This document shows, piece by piece, positions 8,093 through 20,300 of a stretch of DNA of 64,000 nt. A program made the position numbers and the translations under genes. Position 1 is the stretch's first letter. Every line of letters starts with the position of its first letter. Source of the stretch: Carettochelys insculpta (Eukaryota; Chordata; Testudines; Carettochelyidae); contig NC_134137.1 of NCBI RefSeq assembly GCF_033958435.1, positions 254,184,501 to 254,248,500 of the forward strand, in the 5' to 3' direction. The notes under the pieces are model-generated. The model did not search any database. It was not told the DNA's origin and saw only the letters and a list, made by a program, of their open reading frames with translations.

Positions 8093-11000
8093 GTAAACCA
8101 GAATTATGATGGCAATTATTCATTCCTCCACCATTTAACTAGTTCTCTCAGATTTGTTAGAAAACTATATTTTCATTGATTGTTACTTCAACTTTGTGCA
8201 TTTGCTTCCGGTTGAAAATGGTTTGAATTGCTATAATTTTATCATGTTTTCTTTCATATTCCATTTTGGACGTTTTGTAAAAGCTTACCTGGTTTCTAAC
8301 AATTTCAAATATGATTTTTTTTAAGGACATCTTTCACAGGCCACTAGTCTGTTTCATTGACTTCTTCCTTTGGGTATTTTGGAAGGAAAACATCCACATT
8401 TTGTTTTCTTTCCAGCAAATTTGCAGTGTGGATTTTGGCACACAGTCTTAACTTCAGCTGCAGCTTGATTGCTATATTTGGATCAAAGGATAGCATTTTT
8501 GAAAAATGTATGTTGGTGTAGTTTTATCTGATGGGGCTGCAAACTGTCTCAGAAACACTGATACATTAATGGAGTAAATTAGATTATGAATTATTTAGTT
8601 AAACGGTAAATGCCTTGAATCCAGATACTGAACATTTGACTTCAGTTCACACTACAGGTTGAACCTTTCTATTCTGGCACTCTCTTGTCTGGCAACATAC
8701 ATAATCAGGCATGATTTTAGCTGGCAAGGTGACCACTTATCATGGGTGTGGCAAAGGATGGTTCCATAAAGTTTGTTTACATGCACCAGTCCTTGCTCTG
8801 TATTGAGTGCTGTTATTTATAAGACATTTAAGTGTAAATTACAGCTAAGAGCCCAGTAACCAGTCCAAGTATTGATAATATGCTAGACAATGTTACTCTT
8901 TTGGGCTGCCAATTTTTCTTATTCAGTACTGGTCAGGTCCCGAGGGTGCAGGGCTAGAGAAGTTCAACCAATCGTATGCTTAGACTCTGTGTGTGTGTGG
9001 GGGGGGGGGGGGGGGGGAGGGGGGAGGGGGAGGGGGAGGGAGGGGGAGAGAGGATCTGCCAAGATATGGCCAGCGGGTGGAATCCTGCATGCCAAGCTAC
9101 TGGGTTCAGCCTGTGGGCAATTCAGGCACAGAGCAGCCAGCTGAATCCCTTACCCCGAGCTCTCTTATGCACCCAACCTTCATCCCAGACCCTGTAACTC
9201 CTCCATTAATATCCTGGAAAAGTGCAGCCCTTGACCACTTTCCAAATTCTTGTTGTGCTGCCCACCCGCCTCCCCATCAAAAATTATTGCCTACTCTGGC
9301 TTAGACACAGAAAAGAAAATTTACATCTGTACTCCTGAAAAGGTATGACTTCTATGCTCACAGATTTATACAGAATTCAAGCTCTGCAGATTTTCTTCTA
9401 GAATTTGGACTGTAGTCCGTATATTTTGACATGTCCCCTGTCTTTCCTTACCTCCATCCTCAATGCACTGTCCGCACTTGGAATTTAATGTTGTTGCTGA
9501 TGAGAGACCTTTTCCCTGAGCAGCTGGACAGAGCTTGTGCATCCAATTTGGAGCTGGCTGGAATATTTGAGAATGACATGTTAATGTTCATGCTACTTTC
9601 ATGAAGTTGTAATTCGCAAAATATACGTTTCACAACATTTCATATTCCGCCCCCCCCCCCCCCCCCCCAACCGATTCTCACTTCAGTCTTAAAGGAGGAG
9701 CTGATTTCCACTGACAGTGAGCTGCAGGCTGTGGAGATCCAGATTCAGGAACTCCTGGAAAGACAACAAGAGCTTATTCATAAGAAGACGGTGTTAAAGA
9801 ATAAAATAAAACAACTATCAGAAGATTCAGAAGCTGGGGAAAGTGAAGAAACTGAAACATCAGCTGAGGCATGGAGCAAACAAGGTTGACAAAATCATAT
9901 TAATTTATTGTTAATTCATCTTTATTCTGACTTAAAAGTAATGCCATTTAGGATGTGTCTACACTTGCATCCCTCTTTTGAAAGAGGTATGCAAATGAGA
10001 CAAATCATAATGCAAATGAGGTATAATTTGCATATTTGGCACCTCATTTGCATGTTCTCATTTCAAAACGGCTTCTTTCGAAAGAAGGCGGCCAATGTAG
10101 ACTCTGCTTTTTCGAAAGTAAACCCCATCTTCGAAAGAATCCTTCTTCCCATTGAATAAAGGGAAGAGGGATTCTTTTGAAGATGGGCTTACTTTCGAAA
10201 GAGCAGCGTCTACATTGGCTTTCTTCTTTTGAAAGAAGCTCTTTTGAAATTAGAACATGCAAATGAGGTGCCAAATATGCAAGCTATACCTCATTTGCAT
10301 GTTCAATAAACCTCATTTGCATACGTCTTTTGAAAGACGAATGCAAGTGTAGACACACTCTTAATGTGAAGAGTGTACTGAGAATTATCAATGTGGATGA
10401 GATAATGAAAGTTAGAATATGGAATTTTGGCTCACCTGTGTTTCATTAGGAGGTGCTTTTTGTTTTTTCCATGTGGATAATTTCTTTTATTATATCATTT
10501 GTTTTTAGCAAGAAGTTTTTCTTGTTGGCTTTGGGTAGTTAGTTGTCCTTAGATTTTAATTGGAGGGTGAAGCAAGTATTTGCTTACTTAGATATTCCTG
10601 AGGACTGATGTTGGCGCTGCTGGACTGATTCTTCTAATAACTGATTGTCATCTGTGTTCTCCTTTGCTTGTTATGAAATTATAGTTAGGGAAATTGAAGT
10701 TAATAATGAGAATTTAAAGCTATTGGTGTGTTTTTGTTTTTGTTTTGTTGTTTGTTTCTTTGTTTGTTTGGGGTGGGTGATGGTATCTGTTAAGTATACT
10801 TGGACAAATTCAAACCCCAGCTTTACCAATCATCAGTTGTAGTCATTTGAGGTTGAATCACCTGAGGGGGACAGTTTTGGTCAGGTGAGTAAACTCTGGC
10901 TCTGCTTGGCACTAAAAGAATGTATTCCTCCTTGTATGTTTTCCCCCGATTTTGCTTGTTTATCTGCCTTCTACTTCAAGGTACACTGGTTTAAGAGCAC

Positions 11001-14000
11001 CCTGAAAAATAATTAGAGAATCAGGCACTGTTAAAGGACCTAATCCTGTAAACATTGACTGTCACATATGAGTGAGGTCACTCAGGGTCAACTGCAAGTA
11101 TGGGGCAGCCACTCCTCAAAGCTGGTGGTTATTTTAATACTTAAATTTTTCAAAGCAGCACAAAACAATCACCTATCATTCCTTACTGGTTACACCAACG
11201 ACGCAGTTCCCTTAAAGTAACCCAATCATAGGCTTCCACCCAGACACCCAAGTCAAATAAAGATCTGCCAGTCCCAAAGGACTGAACTCATTACCCCAGA
11301 TCAATGAATATTTCAGATATTATCCTAAATGTACACTTAAGGCCAATTCTTAAGTAAACTTACTCTTATTTTGTAATAATTGGATATGAGATCAGTATAA
11401 ATACCGACATGAGTACGGTTTTAAGGTCAGATTTGTAGTAGAGAAGGTGAGCTTTGTAGTTGCAAAGAACTCTTCTTGAATTTGGGAGATACAGTGTAGT
11501 CCAGTGTCCAATATCACATTCATGGTGTACCAATTTAGGACTAGGACCTAAATCCTTAGGGCTCAGGTTTCTCTTCATGAAACCTTGCGTAGATCTGAGA
11601 TGGCAGGATCAGGACTCATTGGTCATCCTGGGCAAATGATAGGTTTTTGATGTAACCTTCTGTTTCCCAAGCATGGTATTTAACATAAGGCAATTTATCC
11701 ATTAAACACTTTATCAGACTTTAAAGAGAAAGATAATGAAATGATTTCACTAAGATTCATGTTAAGTCCCTTTGATCAGCCAATCACCAGCCTTAGTCAT
11801 AGACAGGAACTGTCTGTTTACATGGCTAACAACTAATGAGATAATTAAGTAAGTCAACACACTTTTAGGTTGTTGCAGTTAATGTGATAGTGGTGGCAAC
11901 AGTGTTTTTTATGGTCATATCAGAAAACATCACACCAAATAGCCTGCTTTTTTCCTGTTTATATTCATTGGACAAATATTCTGAATTAAGGATTAGCATT
12001 TTTATTGTATAGTACCTAGTTTCTTTGATTAGCACGCATTACAGGGTGAATAGATCCCTAAGCCTGGAGACATCTCACATTTATGCTTTCAAAAAGTCTG
12101 TAAAATATTTTCATGTAAGTTGTATACTTGTGAACACTATTCCTTAGTTTCCGTGTGCAAATCTTATGGGTGACTTGAAAAATGGCTTTTGAAAATTTGG
12201 CCTGATATGACATCACACTATGGTTGGTAAAAATTTCTTCCATATTGGCTTTCTTTTCTATGATTTAGATGCCCTAGTTTATTTTTATCTCTTTTTACAG
12301 ACTTTCCGTGGTGTGAGAAGATCAAAGCTGCACTTCATAATAATTTTAAGCTCCGGAAGTTTAGGTCTCTGCAGCTTGAAACAATCAATGCTACAATGGC
12401 AGGAAAGGATATATTTCTTGTCATGCCCACTGGAGGTGGAAAGAGTCTGTGCTACCAGTTACCTGCAGTATGTTCCGAAGGTATATGAGAATCAAGGTCA
12501 TGTATAAGCAAAGGCATTTGCTTTTCTCTTTTGTATTGTTGGGGATGTAATACATGTTGTAGAGATGCAATGCTATATTATTTAGTTACTGTAAATAAAA
12601 TTGTGTAATGCTAAGAAACATAACTCCCCAGGAACAGAAAGAAAGAACAACACTTTGGAGAGACAAACTATGTTAAAAAGATATTTCTGCTTGTTTTCAC
12701 TTTAAAGGGACACTATTGGCTTAAAAGCGTAACCTTGCTCTAAACAAACTTATTTGTCCAAGTTCCTATCAACAACCTTAGCTAATTAAAAGTGAGACAT
12801 TTTAAAACCCAATTTTTTTCCTGCTAAATTTGCTCTGTTTCTTGAATTTCAGTTTATGCAAAGTAAATCATTGAAGCCAATTGAACTTCTGTTTCTCTCA
12901 GTTTCACTTTCTTAGTGGTACAGTGCTTTGATTTTTCAGATGTTGCAGAGGAATGTATTTTAAAAACAGCTGCTTTATTGGGATTTTTTTAAATTGTGAA
13001 ACCATTTTTATTGTTCTTGATTTTATAAAAAGAGACAATTTATTGTTTAATATTGTTTAGCCCCCTCCCCCCGCCCCTTACATGGCTGTAGTATACCTGA
13101 TCTTCTTTGGACAGATATCCTAGATGTTATGTGGTGATTTGTTTTATTGCATTCAAGATGTTTCAGTTCAGTCCCAAGTGAAAAATGGTGTGAGCTAAAT
13201 ATTTCAGAAAAGTAATATGAAGGAGTATTTGTTTCAGGTTTTACACTTGTGATCTGTCCTTTGATATCACTTATGGAAGATCAGCTAATGGTTTTGGAAC
13301 AGCTGGGAATTTCTGCAACTTTATTAAATGCTTCAAGCACTAAGGTAAGTTTAACTGTCATGTGACACTGTTACCTTTTATTCATCTTGTTTATGAACAT
13401 TATGTGGAAATTCTTACTATCTCAGCTTCATATCTCAAATTCATAAGCCAAGGAACACAATCTGCCTGCAATCTTTACTCAAGATATTGTTAATCTAAAT
13501 TGAATGTACAGGTTTAACCTCTGTTGTCCAGCAGGCACCCTCACTACCTGATACGTGCTGAACCAAAGAATTTCTTGAAACAGGGGAGATCAATGTAGGG
13601 TGTCTGTAGGTCTCCATAGATGTTTGAAAGTCACGGTGTGGGTAGCACTGCAGCAGCTCTAGGCTTTGTGCCCAGTATGGCCCCACGCCTGGGGCACTGC
13701 TACCATGTGGGGTCCCTGCTGCTTAGAGTCCCTTGCCTGGGAGTGAAGGAGGGCAGAGGAGGAATCTTGTTGCTGATGGGTTCTCTGCACCCACTAATTT
13801 TTCTCTGTGAGTGCTCTAGCCCTGGAGCACCCACAGAGTTGCTGCCCACCAGACCATAGATGTTGTCAGGCCACAGAATTCTGGATTAGAGAGGTTCATT
13901 CTGTTTAAAACAAGACAAAATCTTGGATGAAGTCAATAGAATTTTGTGGGACTGCATTAGTGACATGAAAAATAGTTTGCAGATGATACATATTTTTGAT

Positions 14001-17000
14001 GCTAAAGTGACTCTTTTATGGCTGTATCTCTCGAATTTCTGGATCTAAAAGAAGGTGCACATTATTGCATCAGTTAGTAATGTTTAGTAATTCAGATTCA
14101 AATACATGTAATCAAGTCTCTTGTTTTAGGCTATAAGCTGACTACCACACAGGGCAGAAAGGATTTCCCCACCCAGTGGTATGGCATTGTCCAAGTTCTT
14201 GGCTGCACTTTTTGATGTGGAGAAGTGTTTTGTGAGGCTATATCTAGACTACAGGGTTTTGTCAGCAAAACAGCTGTAAATTGACAGAACTCAGCACTTT
14301 TGTTGACAGCTGTATGCTGCTCGCCATGCGGAAGAACACTTCCTTTGATGGCAATCTTTCTACAAAAATCCAGTCTGGACATTTCAGGGGGCCTTTTGTC
14401 AATGCAAGGGGCTTTTGGGACATCGGATAACCCTGTCTGCTGTGGTTCTGTTCGGCCATTTTGCTGCTAGAGCACTGGGCAGTCTGGCTGTTCTCTGTCA
14501 ACAGAGTGGATTGCTCTGATGGTCCACTTTGGTCTTTTGCCAGAGGCTGGCTTGCCATACAGGATGTCTTTTGGGATCCTTCCATCAATCATCCTGTGGA
14601 TGTGGCCAAGCCAGCGAAGCTGCCGCTGCCTGAGGAGGGTGTGCATAGCTGGGTTTCCAGCTTGCTCAAGGACGGTAGTGTTGGACACTCTGTCTTTCCA
14701 CGATATTCCTGCAGCAAGGAATGTCACTGTCATGTGGGTCTTCACAGTCACAGCCGACGCTGCAAATGAGGATGCCAAACAGAACTACGAAGGGCGCTAT
14801 CCATAGTCTACATAGACTGAAGGATGCTGCTGCTACTACTACTGCTACCACCACTTTGGTGGTCTGGCCATGCTCTGTCGACAGAAGATTTGTCAGAAGA
14901 TACTGCCAACAAAAGCTCCTGCTGAAAAATCCTTCTAGTTAAACAGAGCTTGTGCATGTAGTTTTTTTTGCTGACTGCCATCAAATAGTGGCCAGTTTGA
15001 GAGGAAGGACACTGGACCTAATGGATTAAGGGTCTGATGTGGTCTAACGAATTTCAAAATTGGGTTAAAAAATAAAGAGTACAGTCTGGGGTACTTTGCA
15101 CAAAGATTTTTTCCCAAAATATAGCAGCAGACGTGGTTGACATGGGAAACTTGACAAAGAAGACAACCCTAACTAATACAGTACAAATATTCACATTGTA
15201 TTTGCTACCTTTTTCTAAAATCTGTGACTTCAATTGTAATAATTTTTTCTGGAAACATCAATTTATATCTCTATATATCTACATAGATATTGTCAGATCA
15301 TTTGGAAATTCTTATGTTGGGTGTTGCAGAGCGTTTTATGCATTGAGCCACAATTGATTCTTGCATAAAGGAACAGGTGCATGATCTTCTGGTTGGTTTC
15401 CAGCTTCCTTTTTTGTTTTTTAACAGGAACACGTAAAGTGGGTTCACACTGAAATGCTGGATAAGAATTCACAACTAAAACTCATTTATGTTACTCCAGA
15501 GAAAATTGCAAAAAGTAAAATGTTTATGTCGAAACTGGAGAAAGCGTATCAAGCAGGGAGACTCACTCGTATTGCTGTGGATGAAGTTCATTGTTGCAGT
15601 CAGTGGGGACATGACTTCAGGCCTGGTATGCCCATATAGAAATACATATGCAAAGTTATTCAAGTATAAATAAATGATGAGTTAGACTTGAAATGAGGGA
15701 AATGTTTCTCTTTTCATAGCTAAGTGTATGCACAATGCACGACACAGAAAATACTTGTACATTGTCTGAAAGCTTTTTAATTTCATTTACTACTGTTCAC
15801 AAATAATTTATGGCCTTCTCTAAAGGCCCAAATCCATTTACGTTAGGGACCTCTAACTGTGGGTTACATTTTCAATTTCCTAGGAGATCTGATTTGATTG
15901 TGATAATATGGTACTGATTAATGTAGCATTGCTGGTGTAAGAAACCAAATCTTTTTTCTCTTATTCTTGTTTAGACTACAAGTCACTTGGTATCTTAAAA
16001 CGACAGTTTCCCAATGCTCCTTTGATTGGGTTGACTGCAACTGCAACAAGTCATGTTTTGAAGGATGCTCAGAAAATTCTGTGTGTTCAGAAATGCATTA
16101 CTTTTACTGCCTCTTTCAATAGGCCCAATCTTTATTATGAGGTATGTATTTATTTTATTTGTATTGGAGTAGTGCCAAAGGCCTTGTTATGGACCCCCAC
16201 ACCATTATGTTAGGTGCCGTACAAACACAGAACAGTCACTATGTTCCGCTTTTTGTAAGACAAAATTTCATTTTATAGTTCTAGGGCAGAATGAGGGTAC
16301 CAGTAACAATTATGGTTGTTTTTTAAAATATTCAGAGCTTGGGCTCTGCCTGCCCTGGGTACCTTTTGAGAATATTCTCCTTCCTCCATTTTTTTCTATG
16401 GTGGTGATTTATTTGTCAGAAGATATAGTTCTAATAGTTAATTCATCCTGAGGACAAACAGTGGCTAACTTTTTTTTTTTTTGGGGAAATGTTTAATTCT
16501 CACAGGATTCTTCAAAGCTAAATCTCTGACAAATTAATTTCTTTTGAATTTTTTCACTCTGAATTTGTCTGATGGAATGACAGAAAAGGAAAGGCGAAGA
16601 AGTGGAGACTGCGGGCTCCAAACCTAGCAAAGTAGGATAGGACTCAGGAGTATGACAGAAATAATTGTAAACACTAGAATGCTAAAAGATTAGTTTTTTT
16701 TCTTGTCGTGTGAGAATTTGGATTCGTGGTCTGTTTTTTCTTAAATGTTCCTTTTTTTTGTTGTTGTTCTTGTTTGTTTCAAACTAATTTTTGCCACCTT
16801 GGTTCTAAGCAGCATCTGGGAACCAGGAGTTGTATACTAGTACTGATACTGAATTTTAGGCTTTTGTGATTAGTAATATTGGACGTTATCCTTCCCTGTT
16901 TAATGACTTAGCATCTGAGCTGGGCTTTAGTGCTTCACCATAACTTCTTGCTAAAATTTGCACCCTAGCCTTTCGTAGAACTTAGGAAGCTCCATATATC

Positions 17001-17302
17001 ATGAGTGGAGATTGGCAGACTAAAATGTTCACAGTTGAATGGCAGGAGGCAAGCACTGTCGACTACAGCGAGTATTTTAGTTTAGAAAAAACAGTGCAAA
17101 TGTCTGGAAAAGTTATGAACTTATGTGGTTTGTTTCGCATTTTTCACTGGAAAGCATCTGTTTGTGCTTATTTAGTTGTAATGGATCTTTAAATTGTAGA
17201 ACAGATTTAAATTTAGTTCAAGGGGTGAATAATGGGCTTACTGTATTATGAGGAGCATAAGAAGTTGGCTAAATGACCCCTTAACAGTTCTTTGTATAAA
17301 TT

Positions 17303-17350
<48 letters not shown>

Positions 17351-20300
17351 TTTTTCAGGTTCGTCAAAAACCTTCAAACAGCGAGGACTTCATTGAGGAC
17401 ATTGTTAAGATCATCAATGGAAGATACAAAGGACTCTCAGGTAAACAATATATAAACTAATTCTTTTCAATTTTTTATTAAAGGCAAGGTTACAATAAAA
17501 TGATAACGTAATAAATGGTACATCATTTGTCCAGGATCCAGTTAATATTCAAAGAACCTGGCTAAAGGTTCTGACTTGCTATCTGGGGAGCCCTCCTCCT
17601 CCTCCTCTGCATATGTTAAAACAGTGACTAAATTTCTAAATAATTGTCCTCTTCTTGGGGCATATCTTGTGTATAAGTTTTATGAGAACTTTTAACTACA
17701 AGGACAGCAGTTTTTTTTTTTTTGAGCTAAGCCATAATTCTATGTGGGGAGGAGAGGACCCACACCTTTTCAATACAGAAAGGTCTCAATGCATGTGAAT
17801 CCAGAGTACGCAACCCCGCTCTTGCATGGCTGACCCTCCCGATTCATGCTTATGCTCGTGATCCGTACTTATGTGCTATGCATGGGGCGAGAAGCAAATG
17901 TACAGTACTCACCCCCAACATCTCTCACTAGCATCACTTGGAAAGTGAGTCTACCCACACAGCAACTTTCTTCTCTCATAAGAAAAGCGAGACTACCATC
18001 ATCCAGCATCTTTTGCCCTGCATAAGAAACAAGTCCACGCAACTAGCATGTTTTGTGTGTATTTATCATGTTGTTATACTTAATAAAATATATATTTTTT
18101 TTATCATCTAAATACTTTTATTTAGATTGTTCATTGTGTTGGGATTATTGCTGAAAGGTCTGCCTTAATAAATTACATAAGAATCTCGCATGCTAGTGTG
18201 CAAGCTTACGGACTATTGGACTACGCATCTTCTTTCTCTCTCATGCTGTTATTCCACGAACGTCTCCCTCTTATACTCTTGTAAGGTTTTTCTTTGTTAG
18301 TGATTTTTACTGCAATCATGGGCCTTAACAGGAAAATAAGTAGCGGAGCTAGTTGTGTTGAAAGTGAGAAGAAGAGGTAAGCTCATACTGTGAGAACCTT
18401 TGAAGAAAAGTCAAGATTTTGGACTCATTAAGAAGTGGCGCATTGAACTCTGAGGTTGCACAGCGGTTCAACGTGAACGAATCTTTTGTGCATTCTGTTA
18501 AAATTCGTGAAGGGGAAATACGCAAAGCTGTGGAAGACAGTGCACCAGCAACAGTCAAATTGATTCAACACATGCGGGATCCAATTCTTATTAAGACTGA
18601 GAAGGCCTTAAATTTATGGCTAGAGGACATGAATAAAAAGTGTGCGCCATGGAAGGGTGTTACAGGAAAAAGCTCTCTCTTCGTATGAGCACTTCAAGAA
18701 ATCCATGGGTGGTGAAGGATCTACCGTGTCTACGAAAACATTTTCAGCAAGTAAAGGGTGGCTGGCAAAATTCAAAACCCAATACTCGCTGCATAACATA
18801 CAGTTAATAGGGGATTCGGCAACTGCCAACCATACTGCAGCCAAAAAATACCCAGCAGAAGTAAAGAAGTTGATCCAGGAGAAGGGATATAGACCAGAAC
18901 ATGTGTTTAAAGCAGACAAGACCAGCGTTTTCTTGAAGAAAATGCCTAGTAGAACCTACATTTCAAAGGCTGAGAAGCAGGCAACTGGGTTTAAGACATC
19001 AAAAGATAAAGTTACACTCCTATTTTGTGGCAATGCTACTGGGCATGTGATCAAGCCTGGGATGTGTGTTGCTCTGGGAACCTCAGAGTATTGAAAGGAA
19101 AGAATAAAAACCTCCTCCCTTTGTTTTGACAGCCCAATAAGAAGGCATGGGTAACAGCACAGATATTTTTGGACTGGTTCAACAAGTGTTTTGTTGCTGA
19201 AGCAGAAAAATTTCTGGCTGCAAAGGGAATGGAATTCAAGGTGCAGCTCATCATAGATGATGCTCCTGGGCATCCTGAGTCTCTACAATTTGCACACCCC
19301 AATGTGGAAGTTGTTTTCCTTCCTCCCAATACTACCTCTCTTATCCAAGGTGTGACGCACATCCAAGGCTATCTACACTTGCCTCATCTTCTCCCACATC
19401 TGAACTGCTATGGATCTTGATCCTGAGCTTGATGTAAGCCATTGTTGGAAGAACTTCAGCATCTGGGACTGTATTACGCATGTCAAGGAGGCTATGGAGG
19501 AACTTAAGCCTGAAACTGTGAATGGGTGCTCAAAGAATATTTGGGAGGAAGCTGTGAGTAACTACACAGGCTTCCCCAAGGTAGATGACAAAGTCAAGAG
19601 GATGGTTAACATTGCTTGTCAGGTAGGCAGTGAAGGATTCAATGACATGGCAGAGGACGATATAGAAGAATTACTAAATGGTGATGGGGAAGAGACCATG
19701 AAGAGTGTGGAGGAGGAAGAATTAGAAGAGGAAGAAGAGATCGAGCAGGCATCATGGGACCTCCATAAGTTCAGCAAAGTCTTTCAGCTGCTTAAACAGC
19801 TAACTGACAAGGTGCAGGAGTATGATGCTTCGATGGAAAGGAGTTTAAAGATCACTCAGGAAGTGAACAGATGTTTCTTCCTGTTAAGGGAGATGTTCAG
19901 AGAACTCCAGTGCAAGAAGAAACAACTGCGTATCTCCATGTTTTTCAGGAAAGTACTGCAAAGAACATGATCTCCCTCGCCAAGCTGTACCATCGCACAG
20001 TCTCCCACCGCATCGCCGACGGAACCTCCTTGCACACTCCTGTTTTGTTGCCTGCACGAAAAAAGGTTATGAAATCACTGACCAAAACACCTGTCGCAAC
20101 TCAAGCCTTGCATTCTCCTGCTTCGTTGCCTGTGCTAGTTGAAGCCTTGCATTCTCTTGCTGCCTCAATGTCTGCGTCACCTGTTTGCAAGAGAGCTTCA
20201 CAACCTCTACTTTCCTCTGAAGTGGATCCCAATGACCTCCCATCTGTTAAGGGGTCAGAGGAGGAGGATCAGAAATAAAAAGCCTCCATCATGCTATATA

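Noticed and set aside
8890..9304. Gly-rich open frames
   Set aside because: They arise from the G19 and GA-rich low-complexity tract in RECQL intron 2.
15580..15625. DEVH instead of DEAH in the RECQL Walker B box
   Set aside because: Human RECQ1 also has DEVH; it is the normal state for this family member.
18360..20277. Domesticated TIGD/JRK-like host gene
   Set aside because: It has intact transposon ends, TA flanks, frameshifts and a missing catalytic Asp, and lies in an intron of another gene; it is a dead Tigger copy.
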